A stretch of 9,933 nucleotides of DNA from Gemmatimonadaceae bacterium (GCA_025451425.1 JANWKK010000136.1:1-9933), one strand, 5' to 3'; positions 1 to 6,496 are shown, counted from the first letter of the stretch. The notes: generated by a model not told the origin, from the sequence alone. Program-made: numbers and translations.

Positions 1-1
1 A

Positions 2-616
2 GTGGTTCTTACTTTGCGCAACCTTGATATTCCCGTGACGTTCATTCGGGGCAAAGGCGAGCGCGAGGTGCTCGCGCTGCGAGCGGGTGGCGTCGCCGGT
101 CGCTTCCCGGAGAGCATGCGGGAGTCGATGCAATGGAACGCCGACCAGCTCGACGACGAGTCGGCGCTGGTCATGGCCGGTTGGCCGGCCATGACCAGCG
201 TTCATGTCAACACGTTAGGCGCAGTGCTCTTTTGTCATGCGACGCCTCGCAACGACACCGAGATCTTCCTGCGGACGACCCCCGAGGAGGCGCTCATTCC
301 TGCGTTCGCATCGGCTGACGCCGACGTCGTCGTCTGCGGTCACACGCACATGCAGTTCGACCGAATGATCGGATCGACGCGTGTCGTGAATGCTGGAAGC
401 GTCGGGATGTCGTTCCAGGGACCCGGTGCATACTGGCTGCTGCTCATCGACTCGGAGATCGAGCTTCGCCGGACGGACTACGATCTCAAACAAGCCGCGG
501 ATCGGATCCGCGCAACCAGCTATCCACAGGCTGCCGAGTTCGCGGAGCGAAACGTTCTGCGCCCGCCGTCCGAGGCGGAGACGATTGCCTCCTTTTCACA
601 GTACGCGCTGCGCTGA
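2..616 (+). CDS. metallophosphoesterase family protein, 5' end missing
   Basis: Predicted calcineurin-like phosphodiesterase or phosphatase of the small YfcE/Metallophos_2 type, probably cytosolic, with an unknown substrate. Visible family features are FCHAT around residue 79, the metal-binding GHTH at 113-116, and the VNAGSVGM stretch at 129-136 that follows it in this family. The N-terminal DxH and GD metal motifs are absent, so the gene must begin left of the window; the GTG at base 2 is only the first in-frame codon. Odd point: the motif normally read as GN(G/H/C)(D/E) appears here as R-G-K-G-E (residues 16-20), so the metal-ligand Asn is Lys (codon AAA at 53-55). A 16-bp perfect hairpin sits in the coding sequence at 165-200. 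It is probably the first visible gene of an operon, since the next gene starts 21 bases after its stop. The family is clear; whether the enzyme is active is not. Confidence 0.88.
   Translation: MVLTLRNLDIPVTFIRGKGEREVLALRAGGVAGRFPESMRESMQWNADQLDDESALVMAGWPAMTSVHVNTLGAVLFCHATPRNDTEIFLRTTPEEALIPAFASADADVVVCGHTHMQFDRMIGSTRVVNAGSVGMSFQGPGAYWLLLIDSEIELRRTDYDLKQAADRIRATSYPQAAEFAERNVLRPPSEAETIASFSQYALR
165..200. repeat. perfect 16-bp inverted repeat, TTGG loop, inside the phosphoesterase gene
   Basis: The left arm CGCTGGTCATGGCCGG (165-180) and the right arm CCGGCCATGACCAGCG (185-200) are exact reverse complements around a TTGG loop (181-184); two further G-T wobble pairs can form at the base. The reading frame runs straight through and encodes ALVMAG/WPAMTS. 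A perfect 16-bp stem with a 4-base loop is very unlikely by chance in 10 kb. It could be a quasi-palindrome corrected by template switching, a palindromic element, or an mRNA structure. No T-run follows, so an ordinary terminator is unlikely. Confidence 0.9.
213..220 (-). repeat. first of seven copies of the octamer GCCTAACG
   Basis: Here the octamer is on the minus strand (CGTTAGGC on plus). The other exact copies, all on the plus strand, are at 2941-2948, 3237-3244, 4101-4108, 5490-5497, 9397-9404 and 9779-9786. Near copies are CCTAACG at 1479-1485 and CGTTAGG at 2025-2031. About 0.3 copies would be expected on both strands in a random sequence of this length. Four copies (213, 3237, 4101, 5490) read CG-TTA-GGC in the same coding phase, giving Leu-Gly through a TTA codon in a GC-rich gene. 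That suggests a constraint on the DNA and not on the protein. Confidence 0.8.
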
Positions 617-637
617 CCCACCGACAACGACTGACTC

Positions 638-922
638 ATGGCGAGTGGTGTAGCATTCTCGTATCGGAGCGCCCGATCGCCGGCGATCACGTCCGCGATC
701 GATCTCCCGACGCCCGGAACGAACGAAGGACGCGATTACGTTCACCTCACGAAGCCGGGCGCGCCGAACGTGTTGATCGTGCTCGATGCGCCAAGACGCG
801 TGCGGCTCACAGCGGGCCTCCATCGTGAGGTGCGTCGCATCGCACCGCGGCTCGACGACCCTGACGCCTTTCTGCGCGCGGTCGAAGAGCATCGTGCTGC
901 CCTCGCAGCACGCTCGGCATGA
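638..922 (+). CDS. hypothetical protein, 94 residues
   Basis: I do not recognise this family. The protein has no signal peptide, membrane segment or Cys cluster. Its middle (about residues 33-65) could form beta strands (YVHLTKPG, NVLIVLDAP), and the C-terminal 35 residues look helical and rich in Arg, Ala and Glu. Third codon positions are mostly G or C, as in the neighbouring genes, which supports real coding; the opposite-strand frame across it looks like a shadow. It starts 21 bases after the phosphoesterase stop and its TGA (920-922) directly abuts the ATG of the next gene, so the three are probably co-transcribed and the last two translationally coupled. No clear Shine-Dalgarno precedes the ATG, so the exact start is uncertain. 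Confidence 0.68.
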   Translation: MASGVAFSYRSARSPAITSAIDLPTPGTNEGRDYVHLTKPGAPNVLIVLDAPRRVRLTAGLHREVRRIAPRLDDPDAFLRAVEEHRAALAARSA

Positions 923-1459
923 ATGGACTCACGTGACGCGGCGCGGCTGATCGCGCCCGCCGTGCAGATCGGCGAGCAGTGGGCAGATCTTGGCGCGGGA
1001 ACGGGAACGTTCACCGTCGCGCTGGCGCGCCTCGTCGGTCCGACGGGCGGTGTGTACGCCGTGGAGCGAGAGCAGTCCGCTGTAGATCAACTCAGCGACG
1101 CCGCACGCGCGCGTGATCCGGAGCGCGCACACATCGTCGTGTTGCACTCGGATTTCACCGGCCCGCTCGAGCTACCTCCGCTCGACGGCGCGCTTCTCGC
1201 CAATGCGCTGCATTTCGTCGACGGTGGCGAGCAGGCGCGCATGTTGCGACGCATCGCCGACCGGCTCGTACGCACCGGTGCTCTCGTTATTGTCGAGTAC
1301 GACAATCGGCCGCCGAGCCGTTGGGTGCCGTTCCCGGTCTCGTTGGCGCGACTGGCGGATCTGGCGCGGCTCGCGCAGCTCGGCGCGCCGGAACAAATTG
1401 GCCGGCGACGATCCGTGTTCGGTGGAAGCATGTACGCGGCACGCGTGTCGCTGCGTTAG
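923..1459 (+). CDS. class I SAM-dependent methyltransferase
   Basis: Transfers a methyl group from S-adenosylmethionine to an unknown acceptor, probably in the cytosol. The Rossmann-type core is visible: the SAM-binding glycine loop ADLGAGTGTF at residues 21-30, the acidic end of strand 2 in VYAVERE (44-50), an Asp at 77 after strand 3, and the LLANALHFVD segment (91-100) typical of the UbiE/ArsM-like Methyltransf_11/25/31 group. Strand 5 is ALVIVEYD (120-127). At 178 residues it is short but complete for a stand-alone domain. The ATG follows the TGA of the upstream gene with no gap, and no Shine-Dalgarno is evident, so translational coupling is likely. The substrate cannot be told from sequence. 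Confidence 0.85.
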   Translation: MDSRDAARLIAPAVQIGEQWADLGAGTGTFTVALARLVGPTGGVYAVEREQSAVDQLSDAARARDPERAHIVVLHSDFTGPLELPPLDGALLANALHFVDGGEQARMLRRIADRLVRTGALVIVEYDNRPPSRWVPFPVSLARLADLARLAQLGAPEQIGRRRSVFGGSMYAARVSLR

Positions 1460-1485
1460 TTTGGAGTGTCGCCACGAACCTAACG

Positions 1486-1983
1486 ATGCGCCTCACCTTC
1501 ACGCTCGCCAGTCCCCGGGACGCGCCCGTGCTCGCCGCGTTGCGCGGTGCGTCGGCTCGCGAGTTGACGAAGCGGTTTGGCGAGGGGCATTGGTCGAGAG
1601 AGCCATCGGAGCGTGGCGTCGTGGCGGATCTCCGGAACGCGCACGTCTGGATCGCACGACGTGGCTCCGCGGTTATTGCTACGTTCCGCCTTGCGACGAA
1701 AAAGCCCTGGGCGATCGACAGGTCATACTTCAGCGAGTGCAAGCGACCGATCTATCTCACCAACATGGCGGTGCGTCCTGATTATCAGCGTCGAGGCATC
1801 GGGCGATTGTGCCTCGAGCACGCAGTGAAACGCGTGCGTGAGTGGCCGGCGGACTCGATCCGGCTCGACTCATATCAGGGAGACGCTGGCGCGGGCGAAT
1901 TCTACGCGAAGTGTGGGTTTCGTGAGGTTGGGCGGGTCGTGTATCGACTCACGCCACTGATCTATTACGAGATGCTGATATGA
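1486..1983 (+). CDS. GNAT family N-acetyltransferase
   Basis: Uses acetyl-CoA to acetylate an amine on an unknown small molecule or protein. GNAT motif A is plain: LTNMAVRPDYQRRGIGRLCL (residues 91-110), with the Q/R-x-x-G-x-G/A pyrophosphate-binding turn at 101-106. Motif B follows as EFYAKCGFREVGR (138-150), with the usual Tyr and the CGF turn. The frame is open further upstream to 1321, but I place the start at ATG 1486 because this gives a normal 165-residue GNAT domain and avoids overlap with the methyltransferase, which stops 26 bases earlier. A CCTAACG motif (1479-1485) directly abuts the ATG where a ribosome binding site might be expected. It is the last gene of the left-hand operon. 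Confidence 0.88.
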   Translation: MRLTFTLASPRDAPVLAALRGASARELTKRFGEGHWSREPSERGVVADLRNAHVWIARRGSAVIATFRLATKKPWAIDRSYFSECKRPIYLTNMAVRPDYQRRGIGRLCLEHAVKRVREWPADSIRLDSYQGDAGAGEFYAKCGFREVGRVVYRLTPLIYYEMLI

Positions 1984-2189
1984 GGCCAATCGGGTCGACA
2001 TCATCGAGTCACCGCCGCAACTTTCGTTAGGAGTTGCTCATTCGATGCCAGCGTCTCATAGTGCCGGTTGCTGTCGGAACCTCGGAAATAGCCCTAAAGT
2101 CCAACTTTGCTTTCGGGCCGGGGCCCGCCAGCATTCTCCGCTCCGATTGCGACGAGTTCCGTGGCAGGAACACCGGCATCTCCCCGAAT
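1984..2189 (+). other. leader or intergenic region before the GspE/PilB-like gene
   Basis: This 206-base stretch is free of stops in the frame of the following gene back to a TTG at 2034, but its translation resembles nothing in the ATPase family and I treat it as untranslated. It holds CGTTAGG (2025-2031), an AGGAG (2029-2033) that touches the TTG with no spacing but lies 11 bases before an out-of-frame ATG (2045), and a GC-rich inverted repeat CGGGCC-GG-GGCCCG (2114-2127). GTCCAACTTTGC (2099-2110) resembles GTCCAATTTTGC in the glucanase leader (4009-4020). I see no confident promoter. Confidence 0.4.
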
Positions 2190-3056
2190 ATGAGCAACAA
2201 CTCAATCCAACTCGGCGATCTTCGCGCTCTCGGCGTGAGTCGCCGGCCGCAAGCGGCGGAGCTCTCCGCCCCATCACAACAGCAAAATCGTAGCGTTTTC
2301 CTTCGTTCGCTGGGCGTCGAGCCGGGACGGCTGGGACTCGATCACCTCGGTATGAGCGACAGTACTCGAACCCTTCTGATGGATGCGCTGGCTCGTCCTC
2401 AGGGAGTCGTGCTCGCCGTCGGCCCGCCCTGTTCGGGGCGAACGACGACCATCTATGCGGCAGTCGAACACATGCGACACTGCCGCGAGATCATGCCCAC
2501 TCCCGAACAGCTTGCCGGAGAGCTTTTCGTTCCTGAGATTCGCGACACCGGGACGGCCGAGTTGGCGATGAGAGGTGCTCTCGCCGGATGCCTCGTCGTT
2601 TCGACGATGCGCGCATATGACGGGGCGAGAGCGATCCTTCGCCTGATCTCGTTGGGCGTGCCGCCCGGCTTTTTGGCGGCAAAGGTGCAGGCCATCGTCG
2701 GGCAGCGTCTGGTTCGCATGGTCTGTGCGTCCTGTCGCGAAGAAACCGCCGTCAGAAATGCGTCGCTCGACTCGTCGTTGCCGTTGAGCGAATGGAGGGG
2801 AAGGGGCGGCGATTGCGAGCGGTGCGGCGGCAGCGGTTATCGAGGCTGGACGGGCATCTTCGAGGTCGTGGCCATGGATGACTCGCTCCGGAAGGAACTG
2901 GCGCACTATGTGGTTGGAATTACGCGGCAACTATCGCTCAGCCTAACGCGAGCCAGCTTGTATCAGGATGGCCTGCGTCTGGTGCGCGCCGGGGTGACGA
3001 CGGTCGACGAAGTCCTTCGCGTCACCGCTCTCGATCGTCGCGACGTCGCGAATTAG
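2190..3056 (+). CDS. degenerate GspE/PilB-like secretion ATPase domain protein
   Basis: A relative of the hexameric ATPases that power type II secretion and type IV pili, at 288 residues instead of about 500-570, with no N-terminal N1/N2 domains. Residues 49-95 match the family (LDHLGM lead-in, RPQGVVLAVG, TTTIYAA), but the Walker A is GPPCSGRTT (78-86) with Arg84 in place of the essential Lys. About 30 residues that normally hold the Asp box and most of Walker B are missing between TIYAA and VPEIRD (114-119), and the His-box STLHTND is STMRAYD (138-144). By contrast the zinc tetracysteine (Cys 179, 182, 209, 212) and the C-terminal QDGLRLVRAGVTTVDEVLRVT (259-279) are well kept. I choose ATG 2190; a TTG at 2034 would add 52 residues unlike the family. 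No pilus or secretion genes lie nearby. It is probably a non-hydrolysing paralogue, or a decaying gene. Confidence 0.8.
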   Translation: MSNNSIQLGDLRALGVSRRPQAAELSAPSQQQNRSVFLRSLGVEPGRLGLDHLGMSDSTRTLLMDALARPQGVVLAVGPPCSGRTTTIYAAVEHMRHCREIMPTPEQLAGELFVPEIRDTGTAELAMRGALAGCLVVSTMRAYDGARAILRLISLGVPPGFLAAKVQAIVGQRLVRMVCASCREETAVRNASLDSSLPLSEWRGRGGDCERCGGSGYRGWTGIFEVVAMDDSLRKELAHYVVGITRQLSLSLTRASLYQDGLRLVRAGVTTVDEVLRVTALDRRDVAN

Positions 3057-3083
3057 TTCGGGGTCGGGCTCGGTAACGAGAGA

Positions 3084-3941
3084 CTAGCGCTTGTACACGC
3101 GCACGTAATCCACGAGCATCGCTTGCGGGAACGTCGTCGACCCGTCGGGGTCGCCCGGCCACGCACCACCGACGGCGACGTTCAGCAAGATGAAGAATGG
3201 ATGATCGAACACCCACGTCGTACCCGATGGAATGCTGCCTAACGACGTGCTGAAGTACGGCTTGTCGTCGACGAGCCAGGTGATGCCGCTCTGGTCCCAC
3301 TCGACCGCGTACACGTGGAAGTCGTCGGCGAACGCACCGGTGGCGAGATTGTACGGTCCGCCGATGCCGCTCGCGCCCGAATAGCCGGGCCCGTGCATTG
3401 TCCCGTGCACAATGCTCGGCTCCTTGCCGATGTTCTCCATGATGTCGATCTCGCCGCTCTTCGGCCAACCGACGGTGTTGATGTTGTCGCCAAGCATCCA
3501 GAACGCGGGCCAGAGTCCCTGCCCGCGGGGAATCCGAATGCGCGCCTCGAAGCGACCATACGCCTGCGAGAAGAGACCCGCTGTCTTGATGCGCGCCGAC
3601 GTGTAGCGACAGCTCCCGTACCAGCAGCTGTCATTGGTGGTCGATGGTTCAGCAAGCGCCGTGATCACCAGATGCCCGTTGCCGTCGAGCGCGATGTTCT
3701 CGGTGCGCGTCGTGTAGAACTCGCGCTCCTGATTGCCCCAACCACTGCCGCCGTTGTCGGCGACCCATTTGCTGCGATCGAACGACGCACCCGCCGGCCC
3801 GTCGAACTCGTCGCTCCAGACGAGCGTCCAAGACTGCGTGGTGACAGGCGGCGTCGTCACGCCTGACGAGTTCGACGTCGCTGCCGATGCGCACGCGGCG
3901 ACGAACAGGAGTAGCATCGATCGGGCGTCTATCCGTCTCAT
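3084..3941 (-). CDS. GH16 family beta-glucanase (laminarinase-like) lipoprotein
   Basis: Predicted retaining endo-beta-1,3- or 1,3-1,4-glucanase, exported and lipid-anchored. The N-terminus MRRIDARSMLLLFVAAC is a lipoprotein signal with lipobox VAAC (Cys17), followed by a Ser/Thr-rich linker (about 18-36). The GH16 domain runs from about residue 38 (WTLVWSDEFDG) to the end (VDYVRVYKR). GLWPAFWML (142-150) and the catalytic GEIDIMEN (nucleophile Glu164, assisting Asp166, acid/base Glu169) are intact, as is the substrate-face segment LNVAVGGAWPG. At 285 residues it is full length for a single-domain enzyme; no carbohydrate-binding module is present. A GTG at 3962 is possible, but ATG 3941 gives the better signal peptide. 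It converges on the ATPase-like gene with a 27-base gap and lies 87 bases behind the histidine kinase, with its own likely promoter. The exact glucan cannot be told. Confidence 0.93.
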   Translation of the reverse strand: MRRIDARSMLLLFVAACASAATSNSSGVTTPPVTTQSWTLVWSDEFDGPAGASFDRSKWVADNGGSGWGNQEREFYTTRTENIALDGNGHLVITALAEPSTTNDSCWYGSCRYTSARIKTAGLFSQAYGRFEARIRIPRGQGLWPAFWMLGDNINTVGWPKSGEIDIMENIGKEPSIVHGTMHGPGYSGASGIGGPYNLATGAFADDFHVYAVEWDQSGITWLVDDKPYFSTSLGSIPSGTTWVFDHPFFILLNVAVGGAWPGDPDGSTTFPQAMLVDYVRVYKR

Positions 3942-3983
3942 GTTCCCGAAGGTTTGGTGCACTCGAATGCCGAGCGTGTGTTT

Positions 3984-4014
3984 ACATTAGCACCGACCTT
4001 ACCCTTCGGTCCAA
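3984..4014 (-). promoter_or_regulatory. possible promoter of the GH16 gene with a shared leader motif
   Basis: On the minus strand TTGGAC (4014-4009) could be a -35 and TGC-TAATGT (3992-3984) an extended -10, with a rather long 19-base spacer. Transcription would start near 3977, leaving a leader of about 35 bases before the ATG. The -10 lies in the 12-mer GGTCGGTGCTAA (3999-3988), which recurs in the response-regulator leader. The match is moderate and has no experimental support. Confidence 0.35.
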
Positions 4015-4028
4015 TTTTGCGGTGGCGA

Positions 4029-5960
4029 TCACCGGACGCGGGCGCGGACCGAGCTCGGTTCCGAAGGCAGGTTCGCACCGACGCCCGGCAGCGGCGGCTC
4101 GCCTAACGAAGATGCCTTGCGGCCGTTCAGGGTCGGAGCGGACACCGGGAGTGTCACGGTGAAGATCGCGCCTCCGCCAGCGACGTTCGTCGCGTGGACG
4201 CGTCCGTGATGGCGCTCCACGATCGATCGGACGATCGCAAGGCCCATCCCCAGGCCTTGTGTCTTCGTCGTGAAAAACGGCTCGAACAGGTGCGGTTGGG
4301 CGTCGGATGGAATGCCGAGTCCACTATCGCGAATCGCGATCTCCGCCACGCCCTTCCCGAGTGTTGCGCTGACGCTCACGGTGCGTTGGCGGCGCGACCC
4401 CGATGCCGCGTCCAGTGCGTTGAGAGTGAGATTGAGGACGACCTGTTGAAGCTGCACCGGATCCCCGATCACGGTGAGCTGAGATGGAGCAACAACCAGA
4501 TCCAGCACCGTGTGCCGCAGCGCCGCGTCGTGTTGGAGAAGGTGTACGGCCTGCCGGCAGATGTCATTTAGATCGACCATCGTCGTCGCCGGCGGCTCCT
4601 TGCGGAGCAGCAGCCGGATCTGATTGATGACCTCCGCCGCGCGATCACAGTCGCCGACGATGTTGCGGAAACTTTCCGCTGCCTCCTCGAGATCACGCGT
4701 GCCCGGCGTGAGAAGCATCGATCCCGCCTCGGCGTTCGCCCGAATGGCCGTAAGGGGCTGACGCAGCTCGTGCGATATCGAGGCGGCGAGCTCGGCGACC
4801 GCCGCCACTCGGCCCATGTGCGCAAGCTCGCGCCGCGTCTCGTCCGCGGCAGCGACTTCGTTCGCCATGTGATTGAAGCTTTCGGCGAGCCGTGCGATCT
4901 CGGCGATATCCGCCGCCGGCACGCGGACGTCGTAGCGGCCCCGCGCGATCGACTCCGCGGCATCAGCGACGGCGACGATCGGCTTGGCGACGCGTCGACC
5001 GATCAAGAGTGCGGCGCCCATCCCGGCCAGCATCAACAGGGTGCCGACAATCATCAGTCGCCGGAGCGCCGTGCGCGGCGCCGATAGGACGTCGTCTAGT
5101 CGCGACTGCATCAGAATCTGCAGCGGCGTTCCCGCGATAGGTGCGGTCGCGGTAAGAACTTCCTCATCAGCATGGCGGTCTGTGAGCTGCTCGTCGCCGC
5201 GACGAGGCGGGGTCACCGGAGCTCCGCCGATGGTTGCCCAAACCGTTCCGTCGGCATTGCGGAAATACGTCGTCACACCGTCGCCCGCGAGCGCGCCTGC
5301 GCTGCGATCGGCCTGCGTGTTGCTCGCGATCCGACGCTCGTGGGCAATGTAGCCGATGACCCCGTGGCGTCCTTTGACCGACACCACAAGCCAGAAGTAC
5401 ACGCGCCCATTCGACACATAGAGTGGGCTCAGCCCCATCGAGTCCGGAACGGCCACCGCCGCAACAGCCTGGCGCATGATGGCGCGTGCGCCTAACGCCA
5501 AGCTGCTCACCGGGGGCGCGGCGGTGACCGACTGGCCCGGGCCAACACTGGTGACGCGCTGCCCTTTCGCATCCCATAACTCCACGACCAACCCCGAGTC
5601 AGTTGGCATAACGAGACGGGAAAGTACCTGCCGTGCGCCTGCGAGACTCTTCTCCGTGTCGGGCGAGCGATTGCCCACGTTCTCGCGAGCGTTGCGATCG
5701 TCCAACGCCTCGATGAGCGCGCGACTCCTCGAGGCGGTGACGTACCGAATGCGGTTCTGCTTGAGCCCTCCGTCGGCTATGGCGGCGAGCTCGTGAGTCG
5801 ATCGTGCCAGTCGCTCCTTCGTTCCGGAAATCGCCGAGCGCGTCATCATGTCGTATGCTGCGACGAGCACCATAACGAGGCACAGCGCGATCACGGCTCC
5901 GGTGAGAAGCGTGAACTTCCCCGCGAGCGATGTCGGCTTCCGTGCTGCAGCGCTCGACAT
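4029..5960 (-). CDS. membrane-bound sensor histidine kinase, HAMP plus FixL/NtrB-like kinase core
   Basis: Inner-membrane sensor that autophosphorylates on His and passes the phosphate to a response regulator. In order: TM1 about 16-37; an extracytoplasmic region of about 260 residues, possibly Cache-like though not diagnosable by eye; TM2 about 302-321; a HAMP domain about 322-374; HisKA with SISHELRQPLTAIRANAEAG and His397; then a HATPase with N box (VVLNLTLNALDA, Asn514), G1 DSGLGIP (545-551), F box FEPFFTTK (559-566) and G2 GLGMGLAI (569-576). All catalytic motifs are intact. Length is 643 residues, with a Pro/Ser-rich tail after the last strand. ATG 5960 is chosen because it overlaps the upstream regulator stop as TGATG, a translational-coupling arrangement; a TTG two codons earlier is possible. 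The regulator encoded just before it is the obvious partner. The signal sensed is unknown. Confidence 0.93.
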   Translation of the reverse strand: MSSAAARKPTSLAGKFTLLTGAVIALCLVMVLVAAYDMMTRSAISGTKERLARSTHELAAIADGGLKQNRIRYVTASRSRALIEALDDRNARENVGNRSPDTEKSLAGARQVLSRLVMPTDSGLVVELWDAKGQRVTSVGPGQSVTAAPPVSSLALGARAIMRQAVAAVAVPDSMGLSPLYVSNGRVYFWLVVSVKGRHGVIGYIAHERRIASNTQADRSAGALAGDGVTTYFRNADGTVWATIGGAPVTPPRRGDEQLTDRHADEEVLTATAPIAGTPLQILMQSRLDDVLSAPRTALRRLMIVGTLLMLAGMGAALLIGRRVAKPIVAVADAAESIARGRYDVRVPAADIAEIARLAESFNHMANEVAAADETRRELAHMGRVAAVAELAASISHELRQPLTAIRANAEAGSMLLTPGTRDLEEAAESFRNIVGDCDRAAEVINQIRLLLRKEPPATTMVDLNDICRQAVHLLQHDAALRHTVLDLVVAPSQLTVIGDPVQLQQVVLNLTLNALDAASGSRRQRTVSVSATLGKGVAEIAIRDSGLGIPSDAQPHLFEPFFTTKTQGLGMGLAIVRSIVERHHGRVHATNVAGGGAIFTVTLPVSAPTLNGRKASSLGEPPLPGVGANLPSEPSSVRARVR

Positions 5961-6418
5961 CAGCAATCCCGGCCTGCAACGGCGGCCGTGGAGTACGCCG
6001 AGACATCAGCGTGCTCGTTGGAATTGTCCGACTGCTGGCTGGAGAAGTATGGGTCGATCAGCTCGAGGAGCGCCGCGGCCGTGAATGGCTTCCGCAGCCA
6101 GCCTCGCGCGCCACGGGCCCGTGCGCGCTGCAGAGTGGCCGGATCATCGTAAGCGCTGATGAAAATGGTCGGCGGAACGATGGCGTCCCGAGCCGCGAGA
6201 CGGTCGAACAACTCGAACCCCGTGGACGTTCCGAGCTGAACGTCGATCAGGAGACAACGTGGCGGTGACTGCACTTGCTCCAGGTACTCGTCCGCCGTTC
6301 CGAAGGTCTCGGCGCAGATGCCGAGGACGCGCAGCAAACGAACTAGCGATCGCCTGATCGACTCGTCATCGTCGACGATACCGACCCATTCTTCAGAGGC
6401 GATCGGCCTTAGAGGCAT
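5960..6418 (-). CDS. single-domain response regulator (FixJ-type receiver without output domain)
   Basis: A receiver domain of 152 residues. The acidic pocket is VDDDE (Asp16-18), the phospho-acceptor is Asp59 in CLLIDVQLG, the switch Ser is Ser88 in FISAYDD, and the conserved Lys is Lys110 in LRKPF, so phosphotransfer should work. The sequence is closest in style to FixJ/NodW receivers, which normally carry a LuxR-type helix-turn-helix. Here a Ser/Asn/Ala-rich tail of about 25 residues (127-152) follows, with no DNA-binding domain. The stop overlaps the kinase start (TGATG), so the two form an operon. The frame extends to a TTG at 6466, but the likely promoter motif at 6482-6496 would put that TTG almost on the transcript start, so ATG 6418 is preferred. 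No good Shine-Dalgarno is visible. The output must come from a partner elsewhere, or phosphate is relayed onward. Confidence 0.9.
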   Translation of the reverse strand: MPLRPIASEEWVGIVDDDESIRRSLVRLLRVLGICAETFGTADEYLEQVQSPPRCLLIDVQLGTSTGFELFDRLAARDAIVPPTIFISAYDDPATLQRARARGARGWLRKPFTAAALLELIDPYFSSQQSDNSNEHADVSAYSTAAVAGRDC

Positions 6419-6481
6419 CAGTTCGGTCCGGCAAGTCTGGTGTGTCGAAGACTCATGGTGGCACAAATTGACTGTTTTCTC

Positions 6482-6496
6482 ACCTTAGCACCGACC
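6482..6496 (-). promoter_or_regulatory. leader motif shared with the GH16 gene, possible extended -10 of the regulator/kinase operon
   Basis: On the minus strand GGTCGGTGCTAA (6496-6485) is followed by GGT, giving TGC-TAAGGT as a possible extended -10 (TAAGGT at 6487-6482). The same 12-mer, then TGT, lies before the GH16 gene. No convincing -35 is seen at 16-19 bases, so an operator is as likely as a promoter core. Confidence 0.35.

Noticed and set aside
675..688. GATCGCCGGCGATC, a 14-bp perfect palindrome
   Set aside because: It lies inside a coding sequence, and about one such palindrome per 10 kb is expected by chance in GC-rich DNA.
1321..1485. Upstream extension of the GNAT frame (55 codons)
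   Set aside because: It overlaps the methyltransferase in another frame and its translation is not GNAT-like; ATG 1486 gives a normal domain.
2274..2930. Minus-strand open frame of 218 codons opposite the GspE/PilB-like gene
   Set aside because: Its translation has no family-like motif, whereas the plus frame keeps the zinc tetracysteine and the C-terminal family signature.
3069..3080. CTCG-GTAA-CGAG hairpin between the convergent ATPase-like and glucanase genes as a bidirectional terminator
   Set aside because: The stem is only 4 bp, with no T-run on either strand; the 27-base gap holds nothing stronger.
3395..3415. GCATTGT...ACAATGC inverted repeat
   Set aside because: A 7-bp stem with a 7-base loop in the middle of the glucanase gene is within chance expectation.
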